Part shown: positions 1-8,997 of the stretch, piece after piece | Position numbering within the stretch: the stretch's first letter is position 1 | Layout: every line of letters starts with the position of its first letter | NCBI RefSeq assembly: GCF_001697225.1 | Contig: NZ_CP014671.1 | Coordinates: 1,364,001 to 1,428,000, forward strand | From: Immundisolibacter cernigliae | Lineage (GTDB): Bacteria > Pseudomonadota > Gammaproteobacteria > Immundisolibacterales > Immundisolibacteraceae | Reading direction: 5' to 3' | DNA length: 64,000 nucleotides | The notes under the pieces: model-generated | Database searches by the model: none | Seen by the model: the letters and a program-made list of their open reading frames with translations, nothing else | What the model was told of the DNA's origin: nothing | Position numbers and translations under genes: made by a program

Positions 1-223
1 CGCCCAGCGCGATGCCGGCGACGATCAGCGTGGGCACCATGGCGATGCTGTGCGTGAGCCAGGCCAGCGGCAGGCCGAGCGCGAACCCGGCTGCGGCCGA
101 CAGGCCGGCGCAGATCCACAGCTCGTCGGCGGTCAGCCCGCGCACGACCACCGGCTGGCGGTTCAGCCGGTGCGGCAGGAAGGTCACCAGCGTGTCGCCC
201 GGGGTCTCCGACGGGACGGCCAT
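1..223 (-). CDS. TIGR03750-type ICE conjugal transfer membrane protein (3' end outside window)
   Basis: The gene starts at 223 (MAVPSETPGD) and runs off the left edge. A short cytoplasmic part with LPHRLNRQPVVVRGLTADE is followed by two hydrophobic segments joined near LAWLTHS. This is the pattern of the TIGR03750 family of ICE transfer proteins, a small inner-membrane part of the type IV secretion (mating) apparatus. It lies 11 bp downstream of the TIGR03745 gene, in the order usual for PFGI-1/clc-type elements. The assignment rests on sequence recall and conserved gene order. Confidence 0.8.
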   Translation of the reverse strand, partial: MAVPSETPGDTLVTFLPHRLNRQPVVVRGLTADELWICAGLSAAAGFALGLPLAWLTHSIAMVPTLIVAGIALG

Positions 224-234
224 CGCTTGCCCCC

Positions 235-603
235 TCACAGCACGCCGGTGGCCTCGGTGAGCAGCCAGATGCCGACCACCAGCAGGAGCGCGCCCACGGC
301 GACCGTCAGGCCGAACTGGCCCCAGGTGGCGCGGCCGGTGTGGATCTCCGAGTAGCGCGCATAGGCGTGATAGCAGACACCGACGAACATCGAGGCGACC
401 ACCAGCAGCGCGATCAGCAGCACGATGTCGTAGCCGTAGTTCTGCAAGGTCTGGAGGATGCCGCTGCCCTGGCCGCGCGATGGGTCTTCCATGGTCGGCA
501 GGCCCTGCGCGAAGACCGACAGCGGCAGGCCCGCGAGCGCCAGCGGCAGCAGCGGTGCGGCGATGCGGGACGGAATGCGATAGGGTGTCGGTCGCATGTT
601 CAT
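235..603 (-). CDS. TIGR03745-type ICE membrane protein
   Basis: A 122-residue protein with an N-terminal signal-like hydrophobic stretch ending near VFAQG (about residue 33), then two transmembrane segments (about 58-80 and 98-118). Size and order match the TIGR03745 family, a VirB2/TrbC-like small protein of ICE mating systems and possibly the pilin-like component (inference). It lies between TIGR03750 and TIGR03758 genes and is presumably co-transcribed with them. Confidence 0.82.
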   Translation of the reverse strand: MNMRPTPYRIPSRIAAPLLPLALAGLPLSVFAQGLPTMEDPSRGQGSGILQTLQNYGYDIVLLIALLVVASMFVGVCYHAYARYSEIHTGRATWGQFGLTVAVGALLLVVGIWLLTEATGVL

Positions 604-625
604 GGCGTATGGCCTTTCGTGACGG

Positions 626-865
626 TCAGGACAGGAGGAAGAAGGTCAGCACCAGATACATCGCCACGAAGCGCACGACGACGGCGAGGAACTGACGTTC
701 GGTGATGCGGTGCTCGGCCCAGCCGACGTAGGCGGTGCGCATGGCCCACACGCCCCACAGCAGCACCACGGCGAACACGAAGCCCAGCACCACGGCGGAG
801 ACGGCCGAAGGCGCAAAGCCGCCGTTGGCCTGGAATGCGGCGACCTGATCGGCAGAGGGCGTCAT
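626..865 (-). CDS. TIGR03758-type ICE small membrane protein
   Basis: A 79-residue protein with two predicted membrane helices (about residues 20-42 and 60-78) separated by a basic loop (GWAEHRITERQF). It matches the TIGR03758 family of ICE proteins by length, topology and position. Its ATG overlaps the stop of the RAQPRD gene by four bases, which indicates translational coupling within the transfer operon. Specific biochemical role unknown. Confidence 0.82.
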   Translation of the reverse strand: MTPSADQVAAFQANGGFAPSAVSAVVLGFVFAVVLLWGVWAMRTAYVGWAEHRITERQFLAVVVRFVAMYLVLTFFLLS

Positions 866-1209
866 GGCGACGGCTCCTCGTCGTCGGCGCGGTCGCGGCG
901 GACGTAATCGCCGGCCAGCGGGACGGGATCGCGCGGCTGGGCGCGCTGGGGCACGAGGTAGTCCTGCACGCCGGCGCGAACGCGGTTCAGGTCGGCGCGC
1001 AGCCGGGCGTAGTCGAAGTGGTAGCGAACGCGTTCCTGCGGAGCGGTATTGGCGGCGTGCTCGGCGAGGCGGTCCATCAGGTCGAGTTGGCGGGCGAGCG
1101 CGGCGAGCTGCTCACGCTCCGGGGTGTCGTCGGCGATGGCGGGTTGCATGGCCGAGAGCAACACGGCAAGCGCAGGCCATGCGGATGTGCGGCGGCTGGT
1201 CTGTCCCAT
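862..1209 (-). CDS. RAQPRD-family ICE protein
   Basis: A 115-residue protein carrying the family's namesake motif in QRAQPRDPVPLAGDY near the C terminus. A signal-peptide-like start (SAWPALAVLLSAMQPAIA) is followed by a charged helical region, so it is probably periplasmic. An AAGAGG Shine-Dalgarno-like sequence precedes the start at 1209. In related ICEs it directly follows TIGR03747; here about 15.5 kb of defence cargo separates the two. Confidence 0.9.
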   Translation of the reverse strand: MGQTSRRTSAWPALAVLLSAMQPAIADDTPEREQLAALARQLDLMDRLAEHAANTAPQERVRYHFDYARLRADLNRVRAGVQDYLVPQRAQPRDPVPLAGDYVRRDRADDEEPSP

Positions 1210-1428
1210 CGTGCCTCTTCCCTTGATGCGGATGGCACGATGCTGCGGCGGGCTCTCTCTTTACGCCGCAGGGAATGGGAACCACGGCATGACCGGATTT
1301 CCCAGGCGATCTGCTATCAACCGTGCAAAGCTCCCGCGATCACGATTGGCCACGTCTATCGCAACTTGGTAGTATTGGCCAAACTTGGCAACGGTAGTTC
1401 TCACAAGGGCAGATCGGATGGGTTCCGG
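1210..1428. other. Intergenic region at the left edge of the defence cargo
   Basis: No gene is seen. It separates the minus-strand transfer operon from the plus-strand defence genes, so it should carry the defence promoter. Two direct AACTTGG copies (1363-1369 and 1382-1388, 19 bp apart) flank a TTGGCCAA palindrome. They are the best candidate operator for the HTH protein that follows. No confident -10/-35 pair could be assigned. Confidence 0.4.
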
Positions 1429-1632
1429 ATGATGACTGACTTCGAAAGCGAGATCATCACGCTCGAGGAGGTCTCGGCCTACCTTAAGGCCGGGAAACGG
1501 ACCGTCTATCGCCTTGCTCAGAAAGGAAAGATTCCGGCGTTCAAGCTTGGAGGCACTTGGCGCTTCCGCCGCTTAGAGCTGGATCGGTGGATCGCCGAAA
1601 GCATCACCAAGACGAAGCGGGGGGCGAAGTGA
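1429..1632 (+). CDS. Excisionase-type helix-turn-helix DNA-binding protein
   Basis: A 67-residue protein (the second ATG is at 1432) whose body is one MerR-like winged HTH of the HTH_17 type: TLEEVSAYLKAGKRTVYRLA, then KIPAFKLGGTWRFRRLELDRWI. Such proteins act as excisionases in phages and as transcriptional regulators ahead of restriction-modification genes. With no integrase nearby and the methylase gene 61 bp downstream, a controller-like role is more likely. The Shine-Dalgarno sequence is weak, so the exact start is uncertain. Confidence 0.75.
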   Translation: MMTDFESEIITLEEVSAYLKAGKRTVYRLAQKGKIPAFKLGGTWRFRRLELDRWIAESITKTKRGAK

Positions 1633-1693
1633 CACTGCATCGAATCGGCGCGCGAATCACATCCGGGAAAAAACTCGGTGGAGAACCGCTGGC

Positions 1694-3313
1694 GTGCCAG
1701 TTCCCATAATTGACCTCTTTGCTGGCCCAGGAGGACTCGGGGAAGGGTTTGCTTCCCTGCGGGGGCACAAGGGGAAGCCGTTCTTCGAAATCGCCCTTTC
1801 AATCGAACGGGATCCTGTCGCACATCGCACGCTGACGCTTAGGGCAGTGTTCAGGCGTCTGCGTGGCACCGAGGACGTCAGGCACTACTACCGCTACATA
1901 CGGGGCGAGATAGACGAGGCCGCTTTCCGCAGGATCCCGGCCGTGGCCAGCGCATTCGAGCATGCTGCCACCGAGGCGAGGTGCCTAGAGCTTGGCAAGT
2001 CCGATGAGGCCAGTATCGACAGGGAAATTCGTGCTGCACTCAAGGGGCAGGAAACCTGGGTGCTGATCGGCGGCCCGCCGTGTCAGGCGTACTCACTGGC
2101 GGGGCGCTCCCGGCGCACCAACGACAAGGACTTTCACAAGGATGAAAAGCACCTCCTCTACAGGGAGTACCTGCGAATCATCCACGTGCACAAGCCTACT
2201 CTCTTCGTGATGGAAAATGTCAAGGGTCTGCTTTCCTCAAAGCACTCCGGCGACCCGATGTTCGAGAAGATCATTGGGGATCTTTCGATGCCGACCGAGG
2301 GGCTCGAATATGAGATCCGATCCTTCACCAAGAAGGGCGACGGCAGTGCGCTGGTCCCCACCGATTATCTCATCCAATCGGAGCGTCATGGGATCCCGCA
2401 AAGCAGGCATCGCGTTATCCTGCTCGGAGTGAGAAAGGCGCTCCACATGCCTCAACACCAGTTGCTGGCACCAGTAGCAAGGGCCGTCACGGTCAGGCAG
2501 GCCATCGACGACCTTCCCCGAATCCGCAGCAAGCTGTCGCGTGGCGATTCAGTGGAGGCATGGCGCAAGGCTGTTCAGGCTGCCCCTTCTTACGTCAAGG
2601 GATGGAGGGCGGAAAGCGAGTCTGTCGTGATCGAGACAATGCGCGCCTTCGCCGCTGCGGCAACCAGCACAACGACCGGCAGCGCCTTCATTTTGCGACG
2701 CTACAGAGGACCGAAAAGGCGGACCGAGCTTCAGCGATGGGTGCACGATCGAAGCGTCGGTGGCGTCTGTCAGCATGAAGGGCGTGCGCACATGGAATCG
2801 GATCTCGCCCGCTACCTTTTCTCAGCAAGTTTCGCGCATTTATGGGGATATTGTCCACGGCTGGATGTGTTCCCTCCCAAGCTTTTGCCCGATCATCTGA
2901 ATGTGCGTTTCGCCGGGGACTTTGATGCCATCCCGTTCAAGGATCGCTTCCGCGTGCAATGCAGGGACGAACCGTCAACCACAGTGGTCGCTCACATTGC
3001 CAAGGACGGGCACTACTACATCCACTACGACGCCTCCCAATGCAGGAGTCTCACCGTCAGGGAAGCAGCACGGCTCCAGACGTTTCCCGACAACTATGTC
3101 TTCGCGGGCACCCGCACGGAGCAGTACACCCAGGTCGGGAACGCGGTGCCTCCGTTGCTTGCCCACAAACTGGCCAAGATCGTTCGTAGCCTTCTGAACG
3201 AGATGAGCAGGGGCACGCGGAGGCAGGCTGGTGATGCCGTACAGAAGATGCCTGCAGGAAGCGTGCCGCGAAACCTGCCGGAACAGTTTCCGGTGCTTGC
3301 CGAAGCGGGCTAG
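1694..3313 (+). CDS. DNA (cytosine-5) methyltransferase
   Basis: A 539-residue C5-cytosine methylase. Motif I is DLFAGPGGLGEGF (near residue 7), motif IV with the catalytic Cys is GGPPCQAYSLAGRSR (near residue 125), and motif VI is ENVKG. The C-terminal motifs include TVREAARLQTFPD and QVGNAVPP (motif X). It transfers methyl from AdoMet to C5 of cytosine in a specific sequence. A GTG start at 1694 follows a GGAG at 1680-1683. At about 540 residues it is longer than a minimal Dcm, leaving room for a large recognition domain. It converges with the Vsr-type gene, overlapping by four bases. Confidence 0.92.
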   Translation: MPVPIIDLFAGPGGLGEGFASLRGHKGKPFFEIALSIERDPVAHRTLTLRAVFRRLRGTEDVRHYYRYIRGEIDEAAFRRIPAVASAFEHAATEARCLELGKSDEASIDREIRAALKGQETWVLIGGPPCQAYSLAGRSRRTNDKDFHKDEKHLLYREYLRIIHVHKPTLFVMENVKGLLSSKHSGDPMFEKIIGDLSMPTEGLEYEIRSFTKKGDGSALVPTDYLIQSERHGIPQSRHRVILLGVRKALHMPQHQLLAPVARAVTVRQAIDDLPRIRSKLSRGDSVEAWRKAVQAAPSYVKGWRAESESVVIETMRAFAAAATSTTTGSAFILRRYRGPKRRTELQRWVHDRSVGGVCQHEGRAHMESDLARYLFSASFAHLWGYCPRLDVFPPKLLPDHLNVRFAGDFDAIPFKDRFRVQCRDEPSTTVVAHIAKDGHYYIHYDASQCRSLTVREAARLQTFPDNYVFAGTRTEQYTQVGNAVPPLLAHKLAKIVRSLLNEMSRGTRRQAGDAVQKMPAGSVPRNLPEQFPVLAEAG

Positions 3314-3756
3314 TCAGTGCTCTGACCAATCACCAGGACATCCTGATCGCCATGCAGCCACTCCCCAACCGCTTGCGCAGTCTCCTCGACCGAGTGCTTC
3401 AAGGCGCACTCCCAGACGACCGCCACACGCCAGCCGACAGCATGGAGCATCTCCGCATGGCGCCTGTCGCGAGCGGCATTTCCCTGGAATTTCTGCCGCC
3501 AGAATTCTTCATTGGTCTTGGGGGTGGTTGTGTAGCGACAGCCTTCATGTCGGTGCCAGAAGCAGCCATGGACGAACACCACTGCTCTGCGCTTCGGGAA
3601 CACAAGGTCGGGGGACCCGGGCAGCCCCCGCACATGAAGTCGATATCGAAAGCCCCTGGCGAAAAGAAGGGAGCGAAGTATCCGTTCCGGCCGGGTGTTC
3701 TTTCCGCGAATGCTCGACATCACGCGGCTGCGCTGCGGAGTGGTCGGAACGCGCAT
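3310..3756 (-). CDS. vsr: Very short patch repair (Vsr) endonuclease
   Basis: About 148 residues when started at MRVPTTPQRSRVMSSIRGKN; an in-frame ATG at 3819 would add 21 residues. The family signatures are MSSIRGKNTRPE, the catalytic region GSPDLVFPKRRAVVFVHGCF, and WHRHEGC with its metal-binding His and Cys. Vsr nicks 5' of T:G mismatches that arise when 5-methylcytosine deaminates, so it protects methylated sites. Its place beside the C5 methylase fits that role. It is the only minus-strand gene in the cargo apart from the IS. Confidence 0.9.
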   Translation of the reverse strand: MRVPTTPQRSRVMSSIRGKNTRPERILRSLLFARGFRYRLHVRGLPGSPDLVFPKRRAVVFVHGCFWHRHEGCRYTTTPKTNEEFWRQKFQGNAARDRRHAEMLHAVGWRVAVVWECALKHSVEETAQAVGEWLHGDQDVLVIGQSTD

Positions 3757-3900
3757 GGTCTTGAAGAGCTTCCGCCTGAATGTCTGCAGAAATGGCAGTT
3801 CCGCGCGCCTGCTTCGCAATGCGAACTGACGAAGACGCCCGAAGCAGCAACCCGGAGCTTACCATGCGCTTGACTCACGGGACGACGCAAGGGGACGCCG

Positions 3901-5379
3901 ATGGCTCGTGATCGCAGTCATCCGCCGAGCGCGGCATGCCTATCCGAATCGATGCGGGACCTTGGGTACTCGCTCGAAACTGCGATTGCCGATCTGGTCG
4001 ACAACAGCATTTCCGCTGGCGCGGACACCATCGACATCATTTGCGACGTGTCTGGTGAGCATCCTGTGATGGTCGTCCTCGACAACGGCAGGGGGATGAC
4101 GGAAGACCAACTGCTCGATGCGATGCGTCATGGGACCGGCAACCCCAGGCAGCATCGGTCGCCGCAGGATCTTGGGCGCTTCGGCCTCGGCCTGAAGACA
4201 GCCTCGTTTTCGCAATGCCGCTCGCTGACCGTCGTGAGCACACGCGATGGAACTGGCTGCGGGGCCGAATGGAATCTGGATCGCATCGATGCTGCCGATG
4301 ACTGGCTTCTGTCCATCCTGGACGATGCGGACATCCATGGGCTGCCTTATGTCGAGCGGCTCGGCGGCCGGGGCACGGCCGTTATCTGGCGAGAGCTCGA
4401 CCGATTGATGGAGGACGAGGCCGGGGATCGTCGAGACGAGATCGTCAATGAGAAGCTTGAGGCCGTGGGCAGACATCTGTCACTTGTCTTTCACCGCTTT
4501 CTCTCGGGTGAGATCAAGGGACATTCCAAGATTTCTCTCACCGTCAATGGTCGTCCGATTCCGGCATTCGATCCTTTCTGCAGGAAGAATCCTGCCACCC
4601 AAGTGCTTCCAGAGGAGATCGTCCGGATCGGCGAGGCCGAGGTGCGCCTTCAGCCCTACGTGCTTCCGCACCACAGTCGTCTGTCCGCGTCCGAGTACGA
4701 CTACTACCAAGATCGCAGTGACTTCATCTCCAATCAGGGGGGTTACGTCTATCGAAACGGCCGCCTGATGGTCTGGGGTGACTGGTTCAGACTCGTGCCG
4801 AAGGGCGAGGCCACCAAGTTGGCGCGGGTACAGATCGACTTTCCCAACAGTCTGGACGAAGCTTGGACCATCGACATCAAGAAGTCCCGCGCCCGCCCGC
4901 CGCATGGAGTGCGGGAGCGGCTGCGTCAGATCATCAACAGGATCACTGCCCGCAGCGTGACGGTGCATCGGGCACGCGGGCAAAAGCTTTTTCAGGAAAG
5001 CCAAGCCCCGTTCTGGGAGCGCTACGCCGACCACGGCGGCATCCGTTTCGGAATCAACGCGCAGCACCCGCTCATTGCATCTTTGGACACAAGACTCTCG
5101 GCCGAGGATGCGGATCTGCTTCGTGTCCTGCTGGATTCGATTGCTGCCTCCCTGCCGGTGGAGATGATCTACTCCGATTACTCGACCCATCCGCGCGAGA
5201 TCAACCAGAGGGTGGTGGATGAAGGCCAAACTCTGGAGCGCCTGAAGAGTCTCAGAAAGGTGCTCTACGGCGACGGGCCGGGCGATCCGAATGCCTTCCT
5301 CCAGATCGCGCGCTCGACGCACCTTTTCAATAGCCAGATTGAACTGGTCGAAAAATTCATCAGGGAGACCTTTGCATGA
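3901..5379 (+). CDS. GHKL-type ATPase (MutL/MORC-like) of a restriction-linked defence operon
   Basis: A 492-residue protein with an N-terminal histidine-kinase/Hsp90/MutL-type ATPase fold. The N box is IADLVDNSISAGAD (near residue 30), G1 is DNGRGM (near residue 61), and G2 is LGRFGLGLKTASF (near residue 90). The rest has no domain I recognise. Such ATPases occur in DNA-repair-derived and restriction systems, where ATP-driven dimer closure is thought to control nuclease partners. Its stop overlaps the start of the Z1 gene by four bases. The 80-bp gap before it should hold a promoter if the methylase is transcribed separately. Confidence 0.85.
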   Translation: MARDRSHPPSAACLSESMRDLGYSLETAIADLVDNSISAGADTIDIICDVSGEHPVMVVLDNGRGMTEDQLLDAMRHGTGNPRQHRSPQDLGRFGLGLKTASFSQCRSLTVVSTRDGTGCGAEWNLDRIDAADDWLLSILDDADIHGLPYVERLGGRGTAVIWRELDRLMEDEAGDRRDEIVNEKLEAVGRHLSLVFHRFLSGEIKGHSKISLTVNGRPIPAFDPFCRKNPATQVLPEEIVRIGEAEVRLQPYVLPHHSRLSASEYDYYQDRSDFISNQGGYVYRNGRLMVWGDWFRLVPKGEATKLARVQIDFPNSLDEAWTIDIKKSRARPPHGVRERLRQIINRITARSVTVHRARGQKLFQESQAPFWERYADHGGIRFGINAQHPLIASLDTRLSAEDADLLRVLLDSIAASLPVEMIYSDYSTHPREINQRVVDEGQTLERLKSLRKVLYGDGPGDPNAFLQIARSTHLFNSQIELVEKFIRETFA

Positions 5380-8039
5380 GTCTCACAGTCATCACGGAAG
5401 AACGAAACATTGCCAACGCGCTCATCTCGGGCCTTGCCAACCTGCCTGAGACGCCAACGCGGGAGCAGGTGGAGGACAAGGCGAGACAGATCGCCTCGAT
5501 CTTCGGCTATACGGGCGATCTCCGCAATATCGTCACCGAGGCGATGATCTCGATCGACACGCGTATGGGGGCAGGTGTTTCGCTGGTGGATGTCACCGCG
5601 AAGCATGATGATCAGTGGGTCCACAAGCGTGAGGATGTCGCCTGGACGTATGCGGAATCCTATGGAAACTTTCTCCTCAAGGAGGGTTGGCCACCGCAGA
5701 TGGTCCAGTCGCTGAGTGATGTGACGACCCGCATTCTTGGCCACCTGCAGGATCCGTTGAGCGAGGGCACAACCTGGAACCGTCGCGGCCTCGTCATCGG
5801 TCATGTGCAGTCGGGCAAGACGGCCAACTACACGGGCCTGATAGCACGCGCCGCCGACGCCGGCTACAAGTTCATCGTCGTCATTGCCGGCATTCACAAC
5901 AATCTGCGCAAGCAGACGCAGCAGCGAATAGACGAAGCGTTTATTGGCCGGTCAAGCGATCCTGTAGATGGACGAAAAAAAATAGGTGTGGGTCTCGGTC
6001 ACGGATACCCACATCCGGCAACACTGACAAACGTTAACAGCGACTTCAACAAGAAGACAGCAACTGAGAGTGGTTGGGAGCTCAATGATTTCAGCAAGCC
6101 CATCATCTTGGTCATCAAGAAGAACGTCAGTACTCTGACAGCGCTTCATCGCTGGCTAAGGGAGCTGAATACTGCCGGAGATGGGCAGATCCGCGACGTG
6201 CCCATGTTGCTGATCGATGATGAGGCTGACAACGCTTCGATAAATACAAATAAGGACGATATTGATCCAACCAAGACCAATGCAAGGATCAGAGAAATAC
6301 TCAGTCTTTTCGCGAAGTCGTGCTATGTTGGCTATACGGCAACCCCGTTTGCCAACATCTTCATCAATCCTGACGCTTATGATCCGGATGTGCGCGACGA
6401 TCTGTTCCCTCGGGACTTCATCTATTGCCTGGATGCGCCGACGACGTATTTTGGCGCGGAGAAGGTGTTCCTTGACGACGAGACGAGCCAGTCCATCGTG
6501 AAGCCGATCGACGACTGCGAGGACTTTATCCCCTACAACCACAAGCGGGACGACGCGGTCCACGAGTTGCCCCCCAGCCTCTATCGCGCACTCGACGAGT
6601 TCGTCATCGCTCGCGCCATCCGAAACCTGCGCGGGCAAACCGGCAGTCATTGCTCAATGATGGTCAACGTGTCGCGCTTCGTGCCCGTTCAGAAGGCCGT
6701 GCGTGACTTCCTGAGTCTCAGGGAGAAGAAGATCAGGGAAGCGGTTCTCGCCAACTACGCGATGCAGGAAGAGGTTTCCTCAAGAAACACGTACATGCAG
6801 GGCCTGAAGCGCGCCTTCGATGCCGAGTACGCCGATGCTGGGCTTACTTGGGCGGAAGTGAAGGCTGCCCTCAGCGGCGTCTTCGAGCACCTCCACCTCT
6901 ATGTCATCAACAGCAAGAGTGACGAGGTGCTCGACTACGCCCGCTACGCGAAGGAAGGAGTCGGGTTGACCGCGGTCGCGGTCGGTGGTCTGAGCCTCTC
7001 CCGAGGCCTGACCATCGAGGGGTTGACCGTCAGCTACATGTACCGCAACACGAAAATGTACGACACCCTCATGCAGATGGGCCGCTGGTTCGGTTACCGG
7101 CCGGGCTTCGAGGACCTCTGCCGCGTCCATCTCTCCCGCGATTCGATCAACTGGTACTCCCACATCGCCGATGCCGCCGAGGAGCTTGTACAGCAGGTCA
7201 AGCGCATGCGGCGCGATCGCCTCAGCCCGAAGGATTTTGGCCTGTACGTCCGCTCGCATCCGGACAGCCTGCTGATCACGGCGGCGAACAAGATGCGATC
7301 CGGCCAGGAGGTCACGGTCGAGCAGAGTTTCAGTGGGCGATTGCGGGAGAGCTACATTGTCTCCACCGACCCCGACGTGAATGCTAGGAACCTTGCGCTG
7401 ATCGGCGATCACTGGCGAAGTGGATTCGGCGGGCGACCGGAGGAGTCCACCGAAAAGGGCGTCATCTTCAGGGACGTGCCTGTCGAGGTGATCGACGACT
7501 TCCTCACCCGGTTCGAATGCCATTCGACCTTTGCCGGACAGAAGTCGGACGTGGTGAGCTATCTCGAACGGATCGCGACGAAGCGCCCGCTGGCCGATGT
7601 TCTGCTGATTTCGCCTTCGGGTGGCTCAGGGGGTGAACATCCGTTCACCCTGAGGAATCAGGTGCGCGTCGTCGGGAAGGATCAGCCGAACGGCACTTCG
7701 TGGCGCCTGAACAAGGACAGGGTTGCCTCGCGTGGCGACGAGAAGCTCGGGCTCAGCGACGCACAACGCAATGAGGCCAGGACGCTGGCTGGCGGCGAAG
7801 ATGGCTTAGGAGCGGTATCCGACGCGCATTACCGCATGGTCCGGAACAAGCCGCTCCTCATGATTCACAGCCTGGAGCCCAAGGGCGAGGCCGTGACGGG
7901 ACCGATCGCCGCCTTTGGCGTCAGCTTTCCCTACGGGGACTATTCGACGACCATCAACGTCGTCGTGAACAAGGTCTGGCTGCAGCAGATGCAGGGTTAC
8001 GCCGACGATCCTGACGACGAGGATGACTACGATGCCTGA
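5376..8039 (+). CDS. Z1-domain superfamily II helicase-like ATPase
   Basis: An 887-residue protein. Walker A is GHVQSGKTANYTG (near residue 147), and the DEAD-like box is LLIDDEADN (near residue 276). A motif III-like YVGYTATPFANIF follows. The Z1 domain starts near GGLSLSRGLTIEGL and includes MYDTLMQMGRWFGYR, the helicase C-terminal motif equivalent. Z1 proteins occur with GHKL ATPases, PD-(D/E)XK nucleases and AIPR proteins in predicted defence operons. A local A-rich patch (about 5,960-6,320) differs from the GC-rich surroundings. Both ends overlap neighbouring genes, so expression is tightly coupled. Confidence 0.9.
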   Translation: MSLTVITEERNIANALISGLANLPETPTREQVEDKARQIASIFGYTGDLRNIVTEAMISIDTRMGAGVSLVDVTAKHDDQWVHKREDVAWTYAESYGNFLLKEGWPPQMVQSLSDVTTRILGHLQDPLSEGTTWNRRGLVIGHVQSGKTANYTGLIARAADAGYKFIVVIAGIHNNLRKQTQQRIDEAFIGRSSDPVDGRKKIGVGLGHGYPHPATLTNVNSDFNKKTATESGWELNDFSKPIILVIKKNVSTLTALHRWLRELNTAGDGQIRDVPMLLIDDEADNASINTNKDDIDPTKTNARIREILSLFAKSCYVGYTATPFANIFINPDAYDPDVRDDLFPRDFIYCLDAPTTYFGAEKVFLDDETSQSIVKPIDDCEDFIPYNHKRDDAVHELPPSLYRALDEFVIARAIRNLRGQTGSHCSMMVNVSRFVPVQKAVRDFLSLREKKIREAVLANYAMQEEVSSRNTYMQGLKRAFDAEYADAGLTWAEVKAALSGVFEHLHLYVINSKSDEVLDYARYAKEGVGLTAVAVGGLSLSRGLTIEGLTVSYMYRNTKMYDTLMQMGRWFGYRPGFEDLCRVHLSRDSINWYSHIADAAEELVQQVKRMRRDRLSPKDFGLYVRSHPDSLLITAANKMRSGQEVTVEQSFSGRLRESYIVSTDPDVNARNLALIGDHWRSGFGGRPEESTEKGVIFRDVPVEVIDDFLTRFECHSTFAGQKSDVVSYLERIATKRPLADVLLISPSGGSGGEHPFTLRNQVRVVGKDQPNGTSWRLNKDRVASRGDEKLGLSDAQRNEARTLAGGEDGLGAVSDAHYRMVRNKPLLMIHSLEPKGEAVTGPIAAFGVSFPYGDYSTTINVVVNKVWLQQMQGYADDPDDEDDYDA

Positions 8040-8997
8040 GTCTTCTCCGTGGGATGACATCGCCGTTCCGGGAGCGGACTTCAATGTCCGCCAGGTTGCG
8101 GTGGGAACGGCCGTGCCCTGTTTCTGGGGACGCGATGCCGGTGGCGCCTGCCTGTTCATCGTGGAGCTTCAGGGCGACCACGCAGCCCAGTATCGGAAGA
8201 GCGCGGTCACTGTGAACGGCATCGATGTCGATCTTCGTGCCGGAGATCAGGGGCAGCAACACTTGGTCCTCGCCCTTGAAAGGCAGGTCGACCGCGATCT
8301 CTTCGAAGGACTGTGCCGCACCCTTGCATCGTCGCTGGAGCACGCCACCGACTCGGCGAGTTCTCTCGCGGTCTCTCTGGCACACATCCGCCGTTGGAAG
8401 ACCTTCCTGTCAGGCCGGAGTCAGCACCTGTCCATCGAGGAAGTGCGCGGTCTCTTCGCCGAAATCGTCTTCCTGACGGAACTGATCGATCGGCAGATGT
8501 CGAGCGGTGCCGCCGTCGGAGCCTGGCTCGGTCCGGAGCGATCACATCAGGATTTCATGTTCGGCAACACAGCCGTCGAGGTCAAATCGCTCTCGGGGGC
8601 AGAGCGGAGTAGCATCCGCATTTCGTCAGAAGACCAGCTTGAATCCCTGAACGATGCGTTGTTCCTGCGCGTGTACAGGCTGAGCAGCTTGGCCGACGCG
8701 GCAGGAGCCCGATCGCTCAACGAGATCGTCGCTGCAGTCCAGGCGCGTCTCGGCGAGGCGGACGCCGTCGAGGCCTTTGACAGGAAGCTGGTTGCGCACG
8801 GCTATGCCCCGCTCCCTGACTACGATGAGCCTCGCTTTGTCGTCAGCGACGTGTGCAGCTATCGTGTCGGTGACGGTTTTCCGCGTCTCATGCGGTCGCA
8901 ACTGCCGACAGGGATTGCCAACGTGGCCTACGACATCAGGCTGGAAACGATTGCTCCCTGCGAGTGTGACGAAGCAGCTATCTTCGGGGAGGATTGA
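8032..8997 (+). CDS. PD-(D/E)XK motif nuclease (DUF4420-like)
   Basis: About 321 residues from the ATG at 8032, chosen because GAGG (8019-8022) lies nine bases upstream; the in-frame ATG at 8023 touches that site. The nuclease signature is visible near residue 180: SHQDFMFGNTAVEVKSL supplies the Asp and the E-V-K triad, with IRISSEDQLES following. The protein matches the PD-(D/E)XK family usually found with Z1 and AIPR proteins. Predicted role: the DNA-cleaving subunit of this defence operon. It overlaps both the Z1 gene and the AIPR gene. Confidence 0.85.
   Translation: MPESSPWDDIAVPGADFNVRQVAVGTAVPCFWGRDAGGACLFIVELQGDHAAQYRKSAVTVNGIDVDLRAGDQGQQHLVLALERQVDRDLFEGLCRTLASSLEHATDSASSLAVSLAHIRRWKTFLSGRSQHLSIEEVRGLFAEIVFLTELIDRQMSSGAAVGAWLGPERSHQDFMFGNTAVEVKSLSGAERSSIRISSEDQLESLNDALFLRVYRLSSLADAAGARSLNEIVAAVQARLGEADAVEAFDRKLVAHGYAPLPDYDEPRFVVSDVCSYRVGDGFPRLMRSQLPTGIANVAYDIRLETIAPCECDEAAIFGED

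Noticed and set aside
3310-3820. Overlap of methylase and Vsr-type gene as a possible fusion
   Set aside because: They are convergent on opposite strands with only four shared bases, so no fusion is possible.
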